A DNA stretch of 36,475 bases from Elusimicrobiota bacterium (GTDB lineage Bacteria; Elusimicrobiota; Elusimicrobia; Elusimicrobiales; UBA9959), in assembly GCA_016234365.1 (NCBI GenBank), contig JACRER010000071.1, forward strand, positions 1-36,475. The letters are read 5' to 3'. Shown one piece after another: positions 1 through 7,551 of this stretch (its first letter is position 1; the number at the start of each line of letters is the position of its first letter). The notes beneath the pieces are model-generated. The model saw only the letters and a program-made list of their open reading frames with translations. It was not told the origin of the DNA and did no database searches. Both the position numbers and the translations under genes were made by a program.

Positions 1-932
1 GCGAAGAGCACCAGCGCCAGCGTGGCCAGGGACGCCAGCCGCACCACCTGCCGGCGCGAAAAGCCTATCTTCTCCAGCCGCAGCGCGAAGTGGTCCTTGC
101 TGCCCAGGAACGGCGAATGGCCGCGGCGCAGGCGCATCACGGAAACGAAGACCGTGTCGTAGATGGGCACCGCCAGGATGAACAGCGGCGCGTAAACGCC
201 CAGCGGGTTCACGTCGGAATACCGCGTCCCCATGGCCAGCAGCGCCAGCACGAAACCGCAGAACAGGCTGCCGGAATCGCCCATAAAGATCTTGCGGCTT
301 TTGGAGAGGTTGTACGGCAGAAAGCCCGCCGCGGCGCCGGCCAGCGAAGCCGCCGCGAAATTCACGTAGATAGACTCGGAGGGGAATGAGATCAGCAGGA
401 AGCCGAAAGCCCCCAGCGCCGCCTGCCCGGCGGAAAGCCCGTCCATGATGTCGATGATATTGAAAGCGTTGGACACCCCAACTATCCAGATCACGCTCAA
501 GGCGAAGGCCAGGTAGTCCGGCTGGATGAAGTTGATGCGGATGCCGTACAGCGCGGTGAACCCGGCCACTATGAACTGCACCGCGAACTTGGTCTTGAAA
601 CCCAGGCCGTGCGGTTTATACATGTCGTCTATCAGGCCGAGCGTGAACATCACGCCCCCGCCCAGCAGCATGATGCGCAGGTCATGCAGCGTACCCGTAG
701 GGAAGGACGTGTAGAACCGCATCGTCAGCAGCGAGATCGTGAACGCCGCGAAAATGGCCGCCCCGCCCAACAGAGGGGTCGGCGCCTTGTGCGTCTTGAT
801 GTCCGTAGGGCTGTCCAGGTGCCCGAAGCGCAGCGCGAACGCGCGCAGCAGCGGCGTCAGGACCAGCGACAGCACCAGCGGCAGCGCGAAGGCGCCCAGG
901 TAAAGACCGGAGTTGCGCAGCAGGTCATTCAT
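1..932 (-). CDS. WecA/MraY-type undecaprenyl-phosphate sugar-1-phosphate transferase (3' end cut by window)
   Basis: This integral membrane enzyme would transfer a sugar-1-phosphate from a UDP-sugar to undecaprenyl phosphate, the first step of a lipid-linked surface glycan. About 310 codons are visible and the gene runs off the left edge. Seen in the translation: many hydrophobic segments, an LIDDMYK block (family DDxxD region), NAFNIIDIMDGLSAG (family NxxNxxDGxDGL signature), GDSGS, and a KDHFALRL block where the family has its HH motif. It starts ATGAATGA, so its start overlaps the stop of the upstream rmlD-like gene by 8 nt, implying translational coupling. The family assignment is firm. 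WecA/TagO-like rather than MraY-like is inferred from the glycan context and from the absence of other mur genes. The sugar used cannot be read from the sequence. Confidence 0.9.
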   Translation of the reverse strand, partial: MNDLLRNSGLYLGAFALPLVLSLVLTPLLRAFALRFGHLDSPTDIKTHKAPTPLLGGAAIFAAFTISLLTMRFYTSFPTGTLHDLRIMLLGGGVMFTLGLIDDMYKPHGLGFKTKFAVQFIVAGFTALYGIRINFIQPDYLAFALSVIWIVGVSNAFNIIDIMDGLSAGQAALGAFGFLLISFPSESIYVNFAAASLAGAAAGFLPYNLSKSRKIFMGDSGSLFCGFVLALLAMGTRYSDVNPLGVYAPLFILAVPIYDTVFVSVMRLRRGHSPFLGSKDHFALRLEKIGFSRRQVVRLASLATLALVLF

Positions 933-1794
933 ATTGTTTGAGTATCCCCGCTATCCGGCGCAGGCTGTCGTCCACCGGCGGCAGCCGCCGGCCCAGGGCC
1001 GCAAAAAGTTTATCGGTCTTCAGCCCCGCCGTCAGTGGGCGCGCGGCCGGCTGGCCCAGTTCGGAGGTCAGTTTAGGCTCAAGGAAGGCGGGATCGAAGC
1101 CGAACGCGCCGCAGGCCCTCAGGGCGAACTCGTAGCGGTTCAGCCAGTCGGGGCCGACCACGTTATAGACCCCGGAGGCGCCTTTCTCCGCCAGGTCCAG
1201 CACGGCGGCGCAGAGTTCGGGAGCGTAGGTGGGGTTGGAATACTGGTCGCGCGGGACGCGCATCCTGGCGCCCGCCCGGTGATTGCTGATAAGCTGCATG
1301 ATGAAATTCCTGGAGGCCGTGTCGTGGTTATAAACCACGGTAGTGCGCACGGACAGGGCGTCCTTCAGCGCCAGGCAGGCGCTCTCGCCCTCCAGCTTGG
1401 TGCGCCCATAGACGCTCAGCGGGTTCACGGGGGCGTCCTCGCCGTACGGGCCGGCTTTCCCGTCGAACACGTACTCGGTGGAGAAGTAGACCAGTTTAGC
1501 GCCCGCCTTGCGGCATTCCTCCGCCACCAGCGCGGGGCCTTCGGAATTTATCTTCTCCGCCAGCGCGGGATCTTTCTCGCAGCCGTCCACGGCGGTGAGC
1601 GCGGAGCAGAGCAGCACCAGGTCCGGCCGGGACTTTTCGAAGGCGGGCGCCAGGGTTTCCGGGCGCGCCAGGTCCAGATACAGGAACCCCTGCCCGGCCA
1701 GCGCGGTGCCGTAAACCTCTATCCTGCGCCTCACGCACAGCGAGGACAGGGCCTTGCCGACCTGCCCGTCGGCGCCTATAATAAGCGTTCGCAT
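925..1794 (-). CDS. rfbD: dTDP-4-dehydrorhamnose reductase-like SDR protein (RmlD family)
   Basis: RmlD reduces dTDP-4-keto-L-rhamnose to dTDP-L-rhamnose with NAD(P)H. The 289-residue protein has the RmlD-type nucleotide-binding loop GADGQVG (7-13), the STEYVFDG segment (105-112) and the catalytic pair Y129/K133 in YGRTK, plus the late DQYSNPTYAPEL segment typical of the RmlD substrate-binding family. Length is normal. Its start overlaps the upstream GT2 stop as TGATG, and its own stop overlaps the following transferase gene. RmlA, RmlB and RmlC are not in this window, so the rhamnose pathway must be completed elsewhere, or the enzyme acts on a related 4-keto sugar. Family certain, exact substrate inferred. 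Confidence 0.82.
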   Translation of the reverse strand: MRTLIIGADGQVGKALSSLCVRRRIEVYGTALAGQGFLYLDLARPETLAPAFEKSRPDLVLLCSALTAVDGCEKDPALAEKINSEGPALVAEECRKAGAKLVYFSTEYVFDGKAGPYGEDAPVNPLSVYGRTKLEGESACLALKDALSVRTTVVYNHDTASRNFIMQLISNHRAGARMRVPRDQYSNPTYAPELCAAVLDLAEKGASGVYNVVGPDWLNRYEFALRACGAFGFDPAFLEPKLTSELGQPAARPLTAGLKTDKLFAALGRRLPPVDDSLRRIAGILKQYE

Positions 1795-2507
1795 CAGTGG
1801 AAATCCGCCCGGCGAAGAAAAAGCCTCATCTGCAGGATCTTCAGCACGCCCTTCACGGCGTCCTTGTAATTTATCTTTTTCCCCTCCTGCCGGGAGCGGG
1901 AGGTGTAGACTATCGGCACTTCCTCGAAACGCAGCCCCAGGAAGGCCGTCTTACAGGAGATCTCGGCCTCTATCTCGAAGCCGTTGGAGACCAGGGCCAG
2001 CCGCCGCAGCAGCGGCGTCCGGAAAGCCTTGTAGCAGGTGTAGGAATCGCTCATCTTCACGCCGAAAAGCGCGCTGACCAGGAAGGAAAGGAATTTATTG
2101 CCAGCCAGGTAAAGCTGGTTATAGGTCTCGGACCTGCCTGAAAGCATGCGCGAGCCGAACACCGCGTCGGCGCGCCCCTCCGCTATCGGGCGCACCACGT
2201 CCAGGATGTATTTAGGGTCGTACTCCAGGTCGGCGTCCTGCACTATGACCATCTCCCCGGCCGCCGCGTTGAAGCCGGTTATCAGGGCGCCGCCCTTGCC
2301 CTTGTTCTTCTCGTGCTTTATGAGCTTCAGTACAAAAGGGAACTCCCCGGCGGCGATAGCTTTCTCCACCCATTCCCGGGTGCCGTCCCTGGAACCGTCA
2401 TCCACCACGATGACCTCTTTATCCAGCTGCAGCCCCGCGATGGCTTTCAGCACGGCCGGCAGCGTGCGCATCTCGTTATAAGAAGGGATGACAATGGTGG
2501 TCTTCAT
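1794..2507 (-). CDS. GT2 glycosyltransferase, polyprenyl-phosphate sugar synthase type (DPM1-like)
   Basis: A 237-residue soluble GT-A enzyme of family GT2. It begins with the family IPSYNE block (7-12), has paired aspartates D36/D37 in VVDDGS and a QDADLE block (D91, D93) that binds the metal and nucleotide sugar. The C-terminal EGKKINYKD segment is typical of DPM1/Ppm-type enzymes that load a sugar onto polyprenyl phosphate. It is clearly related to the GT2 at 5455-6144 (shared VFGSR, TCYK.FRT and GEGKKIN blocks). It is the first gene of a leftward operon with rmlD and the WecA-like gene. It lacks a Shine-Dalgarno sequence, and a TATAAT box lies only 10 nt upstream of the ATG, so the mRNA may be leaderless. 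Such enzymes usually feed GT-C membrane transferases, and two of those are encoded nearby. Confidence 0.85.
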   Translation of the reverse strand: MKTTIVIPSYNEMRTLPAVLKAIAGLQLDKEVIVVDDGSRDGTREWVEKAIAAGEFPFVLKLIKHEKNKGKGGALITGFNAAAGEMVIVQDADLEYDPKYILDVVRPIAEGRADAVFGSRMLSGRSETYNQLYLAGNKFLSFLVSALFGVKMSDSYTCYKAFRTPLLRRLALVSNGFEIEAEISCKTAFLGLRFEEVPIVYTSRSRQEGKKINYKDAVKGVLKILQMRLFLRRADFH

Positions 2508-2517
2508 CGCAGATGAA

Positions 2518-2523
2518 ATTATA
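2518..2523 (-). promoter_or_regulatory. -10 box of the leftward GT2/rmlD/wecA-like operon
   Basis: A perfect TATAAT on the minus strand, ending exactly 10 nt before the ATG at 2507. Initiation about 7 nt downstream of the box would leave a leader of only a few nucleotides, and no purine-rich ribosome site lies in the gap. The hexamer 17 nt upstream reads TTTTGG, a poor match to the consensus -35. Confidence 0.55.
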
Positions 2524-2581
2524 ACAAAAGAGGGACCCGCCCAAAAGCGCCCGCCCGTGGCTTTATCCCCCGGGCATTTAA

Positions 2582-2587
2582 TATAAT
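2582..2587 (+). promoter_or_regulatory. -10 box of the rightward glycan operon
   Basis: A perfect TATAAT 33 nt before the ATG at 2621. The transcript would carry a clear GGAGG ribosome site at 2609-2613. No good -35 is visible (TGGCTT about 18 nt upstream at best). With the box at 2518-2523 it forms a back-to-back divergent promoter region, which is all that the gap 2508-2620 appears to hold. Confidence 0.55.
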
Positions 2588-2620
2588 AAGTAAAGATAGA
2601 GACAGTCTGGAGGATAAATC

Positions 2621-3751
2621 ATGAAAGTACCTATGGTGGACATGCTGGCCGGGTATCCCCCGATACGCGAGGAAGTGGAAGCCGCGGTAAAGACCGTATT
2701 CAACAAAGCCAATTTTATCCTGGGCGAAGAAGTAGCCAAGTTCGAAAAGGAATTCGCCGCCCATAACGGCGCCAAGTACTGCGTGGGCGTGGCCAACGGC
2801 ACCGACGCGCTGCGCATGGCCTTCATAGCCAGCGGCATCAAGAAGGGCGACGAGGTGATCACCTCGCCGTTCACCTTCATCGCCACCTCCGAGACCATCT
2901 CCCAGGTCGGCGCCACCCCCGTCTTCGCCGACATCGACCCCGTAACCTACAACCTGGACCCCAAGTCGGTCGAGAAGAAGATCACCAAGAAGACCCGCGC
3001 CATCGTCCCGGTGCACCTCTACGGCTACCCCTGCGACATGGACGCCCTCATGGCGATAGCCAACAAGCACAACCTCCTAGTGGTGGAAGACACCGCGCAG
3101 GCCTTCACCGGCAAGTACAAACTGGGCGGCCGCGACTGGAAGTACCTGGGCAACATCGGCCACTGCGGCACCTACAGCTTCTTCCCGGCCAAGAACCTGG
3201 GCGCTTTCGGCGACGGCGGCGCGATAATCACCAACGACGATAAGATCTACGAGACGCTCAAACAGCTGCGCAACCACGGCAGCAAGGTGCGCTACCACCA
3301 CGAGATGGAGGGCTTCAACAGCCGCCTCGACACGGTGCAGGCCGCCATCCTCTCCATCCGCCTCAAGCACGTGGAGAAGTGGACCGAGATGCGCAACGCC
3401 GTGGCCGCCAAGTACGCCGAAGCCCTTAAGGGCGTCTGCGTGCCCCCGGTCGTGCCGGCCAACGCGCGCCATTCGTTCAACTACTACACTATCCGCTTCG
3501 ACAGCAAGGCCAAGCGCGACAACGCGCAGAAGCACCTGACCGAACTGGGGATAGCCAACCAGATCTACTACCCGATCGCCCTGCACCTGCAGGAAGCCTA
3601 CGCCCACCTGGGCGGCAAGAAGGGCGACCTGCCGGTCTGCGACGCCGTAATGGACACCGTCTTCTCGCTGCCGATGTATCCGGAGCTCTCGGACGCGCAG
3701 ATAAAGGCCGTCACCGACGCGGTGAAGGATTCCGTTAAAGTAGCGGCCTGA
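2621..3751 (+). CDS. DegT/DnrJ/EryC1/StrS-family sugar aminotransferase
   Basis: A PLP-dependent transaminase that converts a keto nucleotide sugar to an amino sugar, normally using glutamate. The 376-residue protein has the family layout: an ANGTDAL phosphate-binding block near residue 58, E156-D157 preceding the PLP ring contact, and the Schiff-base lysine K191 in FFPAKNLGAFGDGGA. Overall it resembles the WbpE/WlbC branch. It starts after a GGAGG site and is followed 11 nt later by a 4,6-dehydratase and then a nucleotidyltransferase. By context it more likely aminates the 4-keto product of that dehydratase, giving a 4-amino-4,6-dideoxy sugar. The WbpE-like sequence would also allow 3-amination. 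A second family member is at 13598-14728. Confidence 0.9.
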   Translation: MKVPMVDMLAGYPPIREEVEAAVKTVFNKANFILGEEVAKFEKEFAAHNGAKYCVGVANGTDALRMAFIASGIKKGDEVITSPFTFIATSETISQVGATPVFADIDPVTYNLDPKSVEKKITKKTRAIVPVHLYGYPCDMDALMAIANKHNLLVVEDTAQAFTGKYKLGGRDWKYLGNIGHCGTYSFFPAKNLGAFGDGGAIITNDDKIYETLKQLRNHGSKVRYHHEMEGFNSRLDTVQAAILSIRLKHVEKWTEMRNAVAAKYAEALKGVCVPPVVPANARHSFNYYTIRFDSKAKRDNAQKHLTELGIANQIYYPIALHLQEAYAHLGGKKGDLPVCDAVMDTVFSLPMYPELSDAQIKAVTDAVKDSVKVAA

Positions 3752-3762
3752 ACGGAGGCACC

Positions 3763-4752
3763 ATGAACTGGCGCGGCAGAAAAGTCTTCATAACCGGCGG
3801 CAGCGGCTTCATAGGCAGCCACCTGACCGAAAAACTCGTGACCAGCGGGGCCAAAGTCACGGCCCTGCTGGAATACACGCCGTACAACGACCTCGGCTGC
3901 CTGCGCCACGCGCCCAAACACGTCCTCTCCCAGATAGAGCTGGTAGCGGGCGACCTGCGCGACCCGGAAATGATCAGGAAGATGCTGCGCGGCAAGGACG
4001 TGGTGTTCCACCTCGGAGCCCTCGTCGGGATCCCGTATTCCTACGTGAACCCGCGCGAGGTCTTCGAGGTGAACGCCGTAGGCACGCTCAACCTGCTGCT
4101 CGCCGCCCGCGACGGCGGGGCCAGCAAGGTGGTCACCACCTCCACTTCGGAAGTCTACGGCACCGCGCTGTACACCCCCATAGACGAGAACCACCCCCTG
4201 CAGGCCCAGTCGCCTTATTCCGCCAGCAAGATAGCCGCGGACAAGATCGCCGAGTCCTTCCACAAGACTTATGGCGTACCGGTGGCGACGCTGCGGCCGT
4301 TCAACACCTACGGCCCGCGCCAGTCGGACCGGGCCATCATCCCGACCATAATCATCCAGGCCCTCAAGAAAAAGGAGATCAGGCTTGGGTCCCTCACGCC
4401 GCGCCGCGACATGAACTACGTGCTGGACACGGTCGACGGCTTCATAAAGACCGCGGAGTCCCCCCGCGCGGTAGGGCAGTTCATAAACATCGGCACCGGG
4501 CGCGACATCTCCGTGGGCGAAATGGCCGCGGCGATACTGAAGGTCATGGGTAAAAAGAAGCGCATAGTAACGACCAGCGACCGCAAGCGCCCGAAAGCCA
4601 GCGAAGTGATGCAGCTGCTCTGCGACAATACCAAGGCCAGGGAACTCATCGGCTGGGAGCCGAAAACCTCGCTGGAGGCCGGTTTAAAGCACACCATAGA
4701 CTGGATAAAGAGCCATACCGAGGGTTATGACGCGGATAAATACCAGATCTGA
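3763..4752 (+). CDS. LegB-like NAD-dependent nucleotide-sugar 4,6-dehydratase
   Basis: An extended SDR enzyme of 329 residues. It has a Rossmann loop GGSGFIG (12-18), the active-site T-S-E triplet (128-130) that replaces the T-D-E seen in many 4,6-dehydratases, and Y152/K156 in PYSASK. The block layout, including RPFNTYGPRQS, LGSLTPRRDMNYV, and a C-terminal Y-x-A-D-x-Y-x-I ending, matches my recollection of LegB, the GDP-GlcNAc 4,6-dehydratase of the legionaminic acid pathway. It has a good GGAGG ribosome site, sits 11 nt after the aminotransferase and 10 nt before a nucleotidyltransferase that resembles the catalytic domain of PtmE. No sialic-acid-type synthase, hydrolase or CMP-transferase is nearby, so the product is probably a 4-amino-4,6-dideoxyhexosamine used directly. 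Dehydratase role likely, GDP versus UDP substrate uncertain. Confidence 0.85.
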   Translation: MNWRGRKVFITGGSGFIGSHLTEKLVTSGAKVTALLEYTPYNDLGCLRHAPKHVLSQIELVAGDLRDPEMIRKMLRGKDVVFHLGALVGIPYSYVNPREVFEVNAVGTLNLLLAARDGGASKVVTTSTSEVYGTALYTPIDENHPLQAQSPYSASKIAADKIAESFHKTYGVPVATLRPFNTYGPRQSDRAIIPTIIIQALKKKEIRLGSLTPRRDMNYVLDTVDGFIKTAESPRAVGQFINIGTGRDISVGEMAAAILKVMGKKKRIVTTSDRKRPKASEVMQLLCDNTKARELIGWEPKTSLEAGLKHTIDWIKSHTEGYDADKYQI

Positions 4753-4762
4753 CCGCCGGCCC

Positions 4763-5458
4763 ATGCACGCCGTGATAATCGCCGGCGGCGCGGGCACGCG
4801 CCTGCGCCCGTTCACCTTTTCCATCCCCAAGCCGCTGCTGCCGGTCGGGGAAAAACCGATACTCGAATACACCATCCGCCGCCTGCGCACGCTGGGCATC
4901 ACCAACATCACGCTGACGCTCGGCTACGGCGCCGAACTCATAGAGGCCTACTTCGGGGACGGCCGCCGCTTCGGCGTGGACATTAAATACACCCGGGAAA
5001 AGAAACCCCTCGGCACCGCGGGGCCGCTGCGCCTGATACGCGGCCTCAAGGGCCCCGTGCTGGTAATGAACGGCGATATCATTACCCGCCTGGATTTCAA
5101 CCGGCTTCGCAAATTCCACACCTCCAACGGCGCGGACATGACCATCGCCGTCCGCAAATACGCCGACAGGCTGCCCTTCGGCACCGTGGAGTTCTCCGGG
5201 GACTCGGTCACGGGCATCACCGAGAAACCCGCCACGCAATACCTGATCTCCACCGGCATCTACATGCTGGGCAAGGGCGCGCTGGAGGCGATCCCGCGTA
5301 ACGCTTTTTTCACCATGCCCGACCTGATCAAGACCCTGCTCAAGCGCGGGCGCCGCGTGGTGAAATTCGAGTTCAAGGATTACTGGCTCGGCATCGAACA
5401 GGTCTCCCAGCTCGAAGAAGCCACGCAGACAGCCAAGGCCTGGACCGACCGCGCATGA
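4763..5458 (+). CDS. sugar-1-phosphate nucleotidyltransferase (PtmE/HddC-like, no CBS domains)
   Basis: This enzyme would activate a hexose(amine)-1-phosphate with a nucleoside triphosphate. I place the start at the ATG at 4763, where the GGAGTRLRP signature falls at residues 8-16, as in the family. An in-frame ATG at 4727 would add 12 residues with no homology and overlap the dehydratase. The 231-residue protein has a PLLPVG.KPI block and an NGDI metal-binding segment. Its second half (TEKPAT, STGIYM, FFTMPDL, DYWLGI) recalls PtmE, the guanylyltransferase of GDP-sugar legionaminate synthesis, but without the CBS pair that PtmE carries. With the LegB-like gene before it, a GDP-amino-sugar pathway is the best guess. 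It overlaps the next gene by ATGA. Confidence 0.82.
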   Translation: MHAVIIAGGAGTRLRPFTFSIPKPLLPVGEKPILEYTIRRLRTLGITNITLTLGYGAELIEAYFGDGRRFGVDIKYTREKKPLGTAGPLRLIRGLKGPVLVMNGDIITRLDFNRLRKFHTSNGADMTIAVRKYADRLPFGTVEFSGDSVTGITEKPATQYLISTGIYMLGKGALEAIPRNAFFTMPDLIKTLLKRGRRVVKFEFKDYWLGIEQVSQLEEATQTAKAWTDRA

Positions 5459-6144
5459 AGCTTTCCGTTATCATCCCCGTCTATAACGAAGCGAACACGA
5501 TCCTGGAGATAATCTCCAGGGTCCGAAACGTGCAGGTGGGGATGGAAAAAGAGATAATAGTGGTGGACGGCGCCTCCTCCGACGGCACCCGCGACCGGCT
5601 GAAGCGGGAAGAAGGCAGCCCGGACACGAAGATAATCTACGAAGACCGGCGCGAAGGCAAGGGCGCCGCGGTCCGCAAAGGCCTGGCGGCGGCCACCGGG
5701 GACATTTCCCTGATCCAGGACGCGGACCTGGAAGTAAGCCCCGAGGAATACCCCGACCTGCTCAAGCATATCGTCTCGGGCGAGACCGACGTGGTCTTTG
5801 GCTCGCGCTTCCTGGGCGGGGCAAAGTTCAGGGCCGCCAGCCTCTTCGCCAACAAGGTCATCCTTTTCCTCGCGAACCTGCTCTACGGCACGCGCCTCAC
5901 CGATATCCTCACCTGCTACAAGGTCTTCCGGACCTCGCTGGTCAAGGACATGCGTTTCGAATGCCGCGGCTTCGATTTCGACTCCGAGCTGGCGGTAAAA
6001 CTGCTTAAGCGCGGCATCAGGATCATGGAGATCCCCATCAGCTACGTCCCCCGCACCTACGGCGAGGGCAAGAAGATAAACTGGAAGGACGGCTTCCGCT
6101 CCGTCCACGTGGTGATACGCAACAGGTTCAACGGCGCCCTATGA
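5455..6144 (+). CDS. GT2 glycosyltransferase, polyprenyl-phosphate sugar synthase type (DPM1-like)
   Basis: A 229-residue GT-A enzyme with the IPVYNE start, D38 in VVDGAS, the QDADLE metal site (D89, D91) and a GEGKKINWKD C-terminal block. It has no C-terminal membrane helices, so it is the short, DPM1-like kind that makes polyprenyl-phosphate-linked sugars at the inner face of the membrane. It is coupled on both sides by 4-nt ATGA overlaps, with the nucleotidyltransferase before and a radical SAM gene after. It is a paralogue of the GT2 at 1794-2507. Two such donors next to each other suggest two different lipid-linked sugars. Sugar identity unknown. Confidence 0.85.
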   Translation: MKLSVIIPVYNEANTILEIISRVRNVQVGMEKEIIVVDGASSDGTRDRLKREEGSPDTKIIYEDRREGKGAAVRKGLAAATGDISLIQDADLEVSPEEYPDLLKHIVSGETDVVFGSRFLGGAKFRAASLFANKVILFLANLLYGTRLTDILTCYKVFRTSLVKDMRFECRGFDFDSELAVKLLKRGIRIMEIPISYVPRTYGEGKKINWKDGFRSVHVVIRNRFNGAL

Positions 6145-7547
6145 AAGCCCTCCTCATCTATCCCCCTCAGCGGGACATGGTAAAAACCTCCATCCCCGGC
6201 TTCATCAACGAAAAGCTGGGTTACTACCCTCCGCTCGGGGTGCTGTATGTGGCCGCCTACGCCGAAAAGAATTCCTCTCACACCGTGGAAGTTTTGGACA
6301 CGCAGGTGGAGGAACTGGACTACGAGGCCATAAAAGCCGAGGTGGCCCGCCGCAAACCCGACGTGGTAGGCCTCTACACCGTCAGTTTCGCGCTGGTGGA
6401 CGCGCTGCGGGTGGCCAAAGCGGTCAAGGAAGCCGCCCCCGGCGTGCCGGTGGTCGCGGGCGGGCCGCACCCCACCATCTACCCCGATGAGACGCTGGCC
6501 CAGCCCAACATCGATTTTGTCATCTCCGGTGAAGGCGAGGTGCCGTTCCTGAAACTGCTGGAAGCGCTTTCCGGCAAAGGCCCGCTGAAGGACGTTCCCA
6601 ACCTCACTTACCGCGATAACGGCGCCGTGGTCCGCACGCCGCAGCAGCTCCCGATACAGGACCTGAACGCCATCCCTTACCCCGACAGGAAGAAGATCCC
6701 TCATTCAAAGTATTACTCCGTCATCGCCAAGACCGCGCCGGTAACCACCATAGTCTCCAGCCGGGGCTGCCCGTTCGGCTGCTTCTTCTGCGCCACCAGC
6801 GGGCGCAAGTGGCGGCCGCGCTCCGTTGAGAATATCATGGGCGAACTGGAGGAGTGCGTAGCGCTGGGTATCCGGGAATTCTTTTTCTTCGACGACACTT
6901 TCTCCATAGACAAGAAGCGCGTACACGACCTCTGCGACGCCATCCTGGCGCGCAAACTGGATATCCTCTTCGACATCCGCACCCGGGTGGACACCGTGGA
7001 CGAAGCCATGCTGGCCAAGCTCCGCAAGGCCGGCTGCGAGCGCGTGCAATACGGCGTGGAGGCCGGCACCGCGGAGATCCTCAAGGTGCTCAAGAAGGGC
7101 ATAGACATAGACCGCATCAAGCACGTTTTCAAGCTGACCAAGTCCCTGGGCCTCACCTCCTTCGCCGATTTCATGATCGGCTCCCCGGGAGAAACGCGGG
7201 AACACATCAGGCAGACCGTGGCGTTGGCCCTGGAACTTAATCCCGATTTCGTGCAGTTCAGCATTACCACGCCGTTCCCGGCCACCGAAATGTACCAGGA
7301 AGCCCTTAACCGCAAGATCTTTACGGCGGACTACTGGAAAGAGTACGCGCTTTCCCCGAAAGAGGGCTTTGTCCCCCAGCTCTGGAACGAGCACCTCAGC
7401 CGCACGGAGCTGGAAGAACTCACGAAAGCGGCCTACAAGAGTTTTTACCTGCGGCCGGCCTACGTGCTTAAAAAACTGCTGCGGTTGCGCTCTCCCGGGG
7501 AACTGATGCACCACATCTCCGCCGGGCTGCACCTGCTGCGCGCCTGA
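6141..7547 (+). CDS. B12-binding-domain radical SAM protein
   Basis: A 468-residue class B radical SAM enzyme. Residues 1 to about 150 form a cobalamin-binding Rossmann domain (YPP..PLGVLYVAAY, then VVAGGPHPTIYPDE and VISGEGE). The radical SAM barrel follows, with C210, C214 and C217 (CxxxCxxC) for the 4Fe-4S cluster that cleaves SAM. The tail KKLLRLRSPGEL resembles other members. Known members methylate or rearrange unactivated carbons in lipids, hopanoids, tetrapyrroles and antibiotics. Inside this operon it overlaps a GT2 by ATGA and is followed 4 nt later by a methyltransferase, so a modification of the glycan or its lipid carrier is the likeliest role. No specific substrate can be assigned. 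Confidence 0.88.
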   Translation: MKALLIYPPQRDMVKTSIPGFINEKLGYYPPLGVLYVAAYAEKNSSHTVEVLDTQVEELDYEAIKAEVARRKPDVVGLYTVSFALVDALRVAKAVKEAAPGVPVVAGGPHPTIYPDETLAQPNIDFVISGEGEVPFLKLLEALSGKGPLKDVPNLTYRDNGAVVRTPQQLPIQDLNAIPYPDRKKIPHSKYYSVIAKTAPVTTIVSSRGCPFGCFFCATSGRKWRPRSVENIMGELEECVALGIREFFFFDDTFSIDKKRVHDLCDAILARKLDILFDIRTRVDTVDEAMLAKLRKAGCERVQYGVEAGTAEILKVLKKGIDIDRIKHVFKLTKSLGLTSFADFMIGSPGETREHIRQTVALALELNPDFVQFSITTPFPATEMYQEALNRKIFTADYWKEYALSPKEGFVPQLWNEHLSRTELEELTKAAYKSFYLRPAYVLKKLLRLRSPGELMHHISAGLHLLRA

Positions 7548-7551
7548 GACC

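Noticed and set aside
2621-5458. A full legionaminic or pseudaminic acid pathway
   Set aside because: The dehydratase resembles LegB, but no NeuB-type synthase, 2-epimerase/hydrolase, or CMP-sugar synthetase is present in the window.
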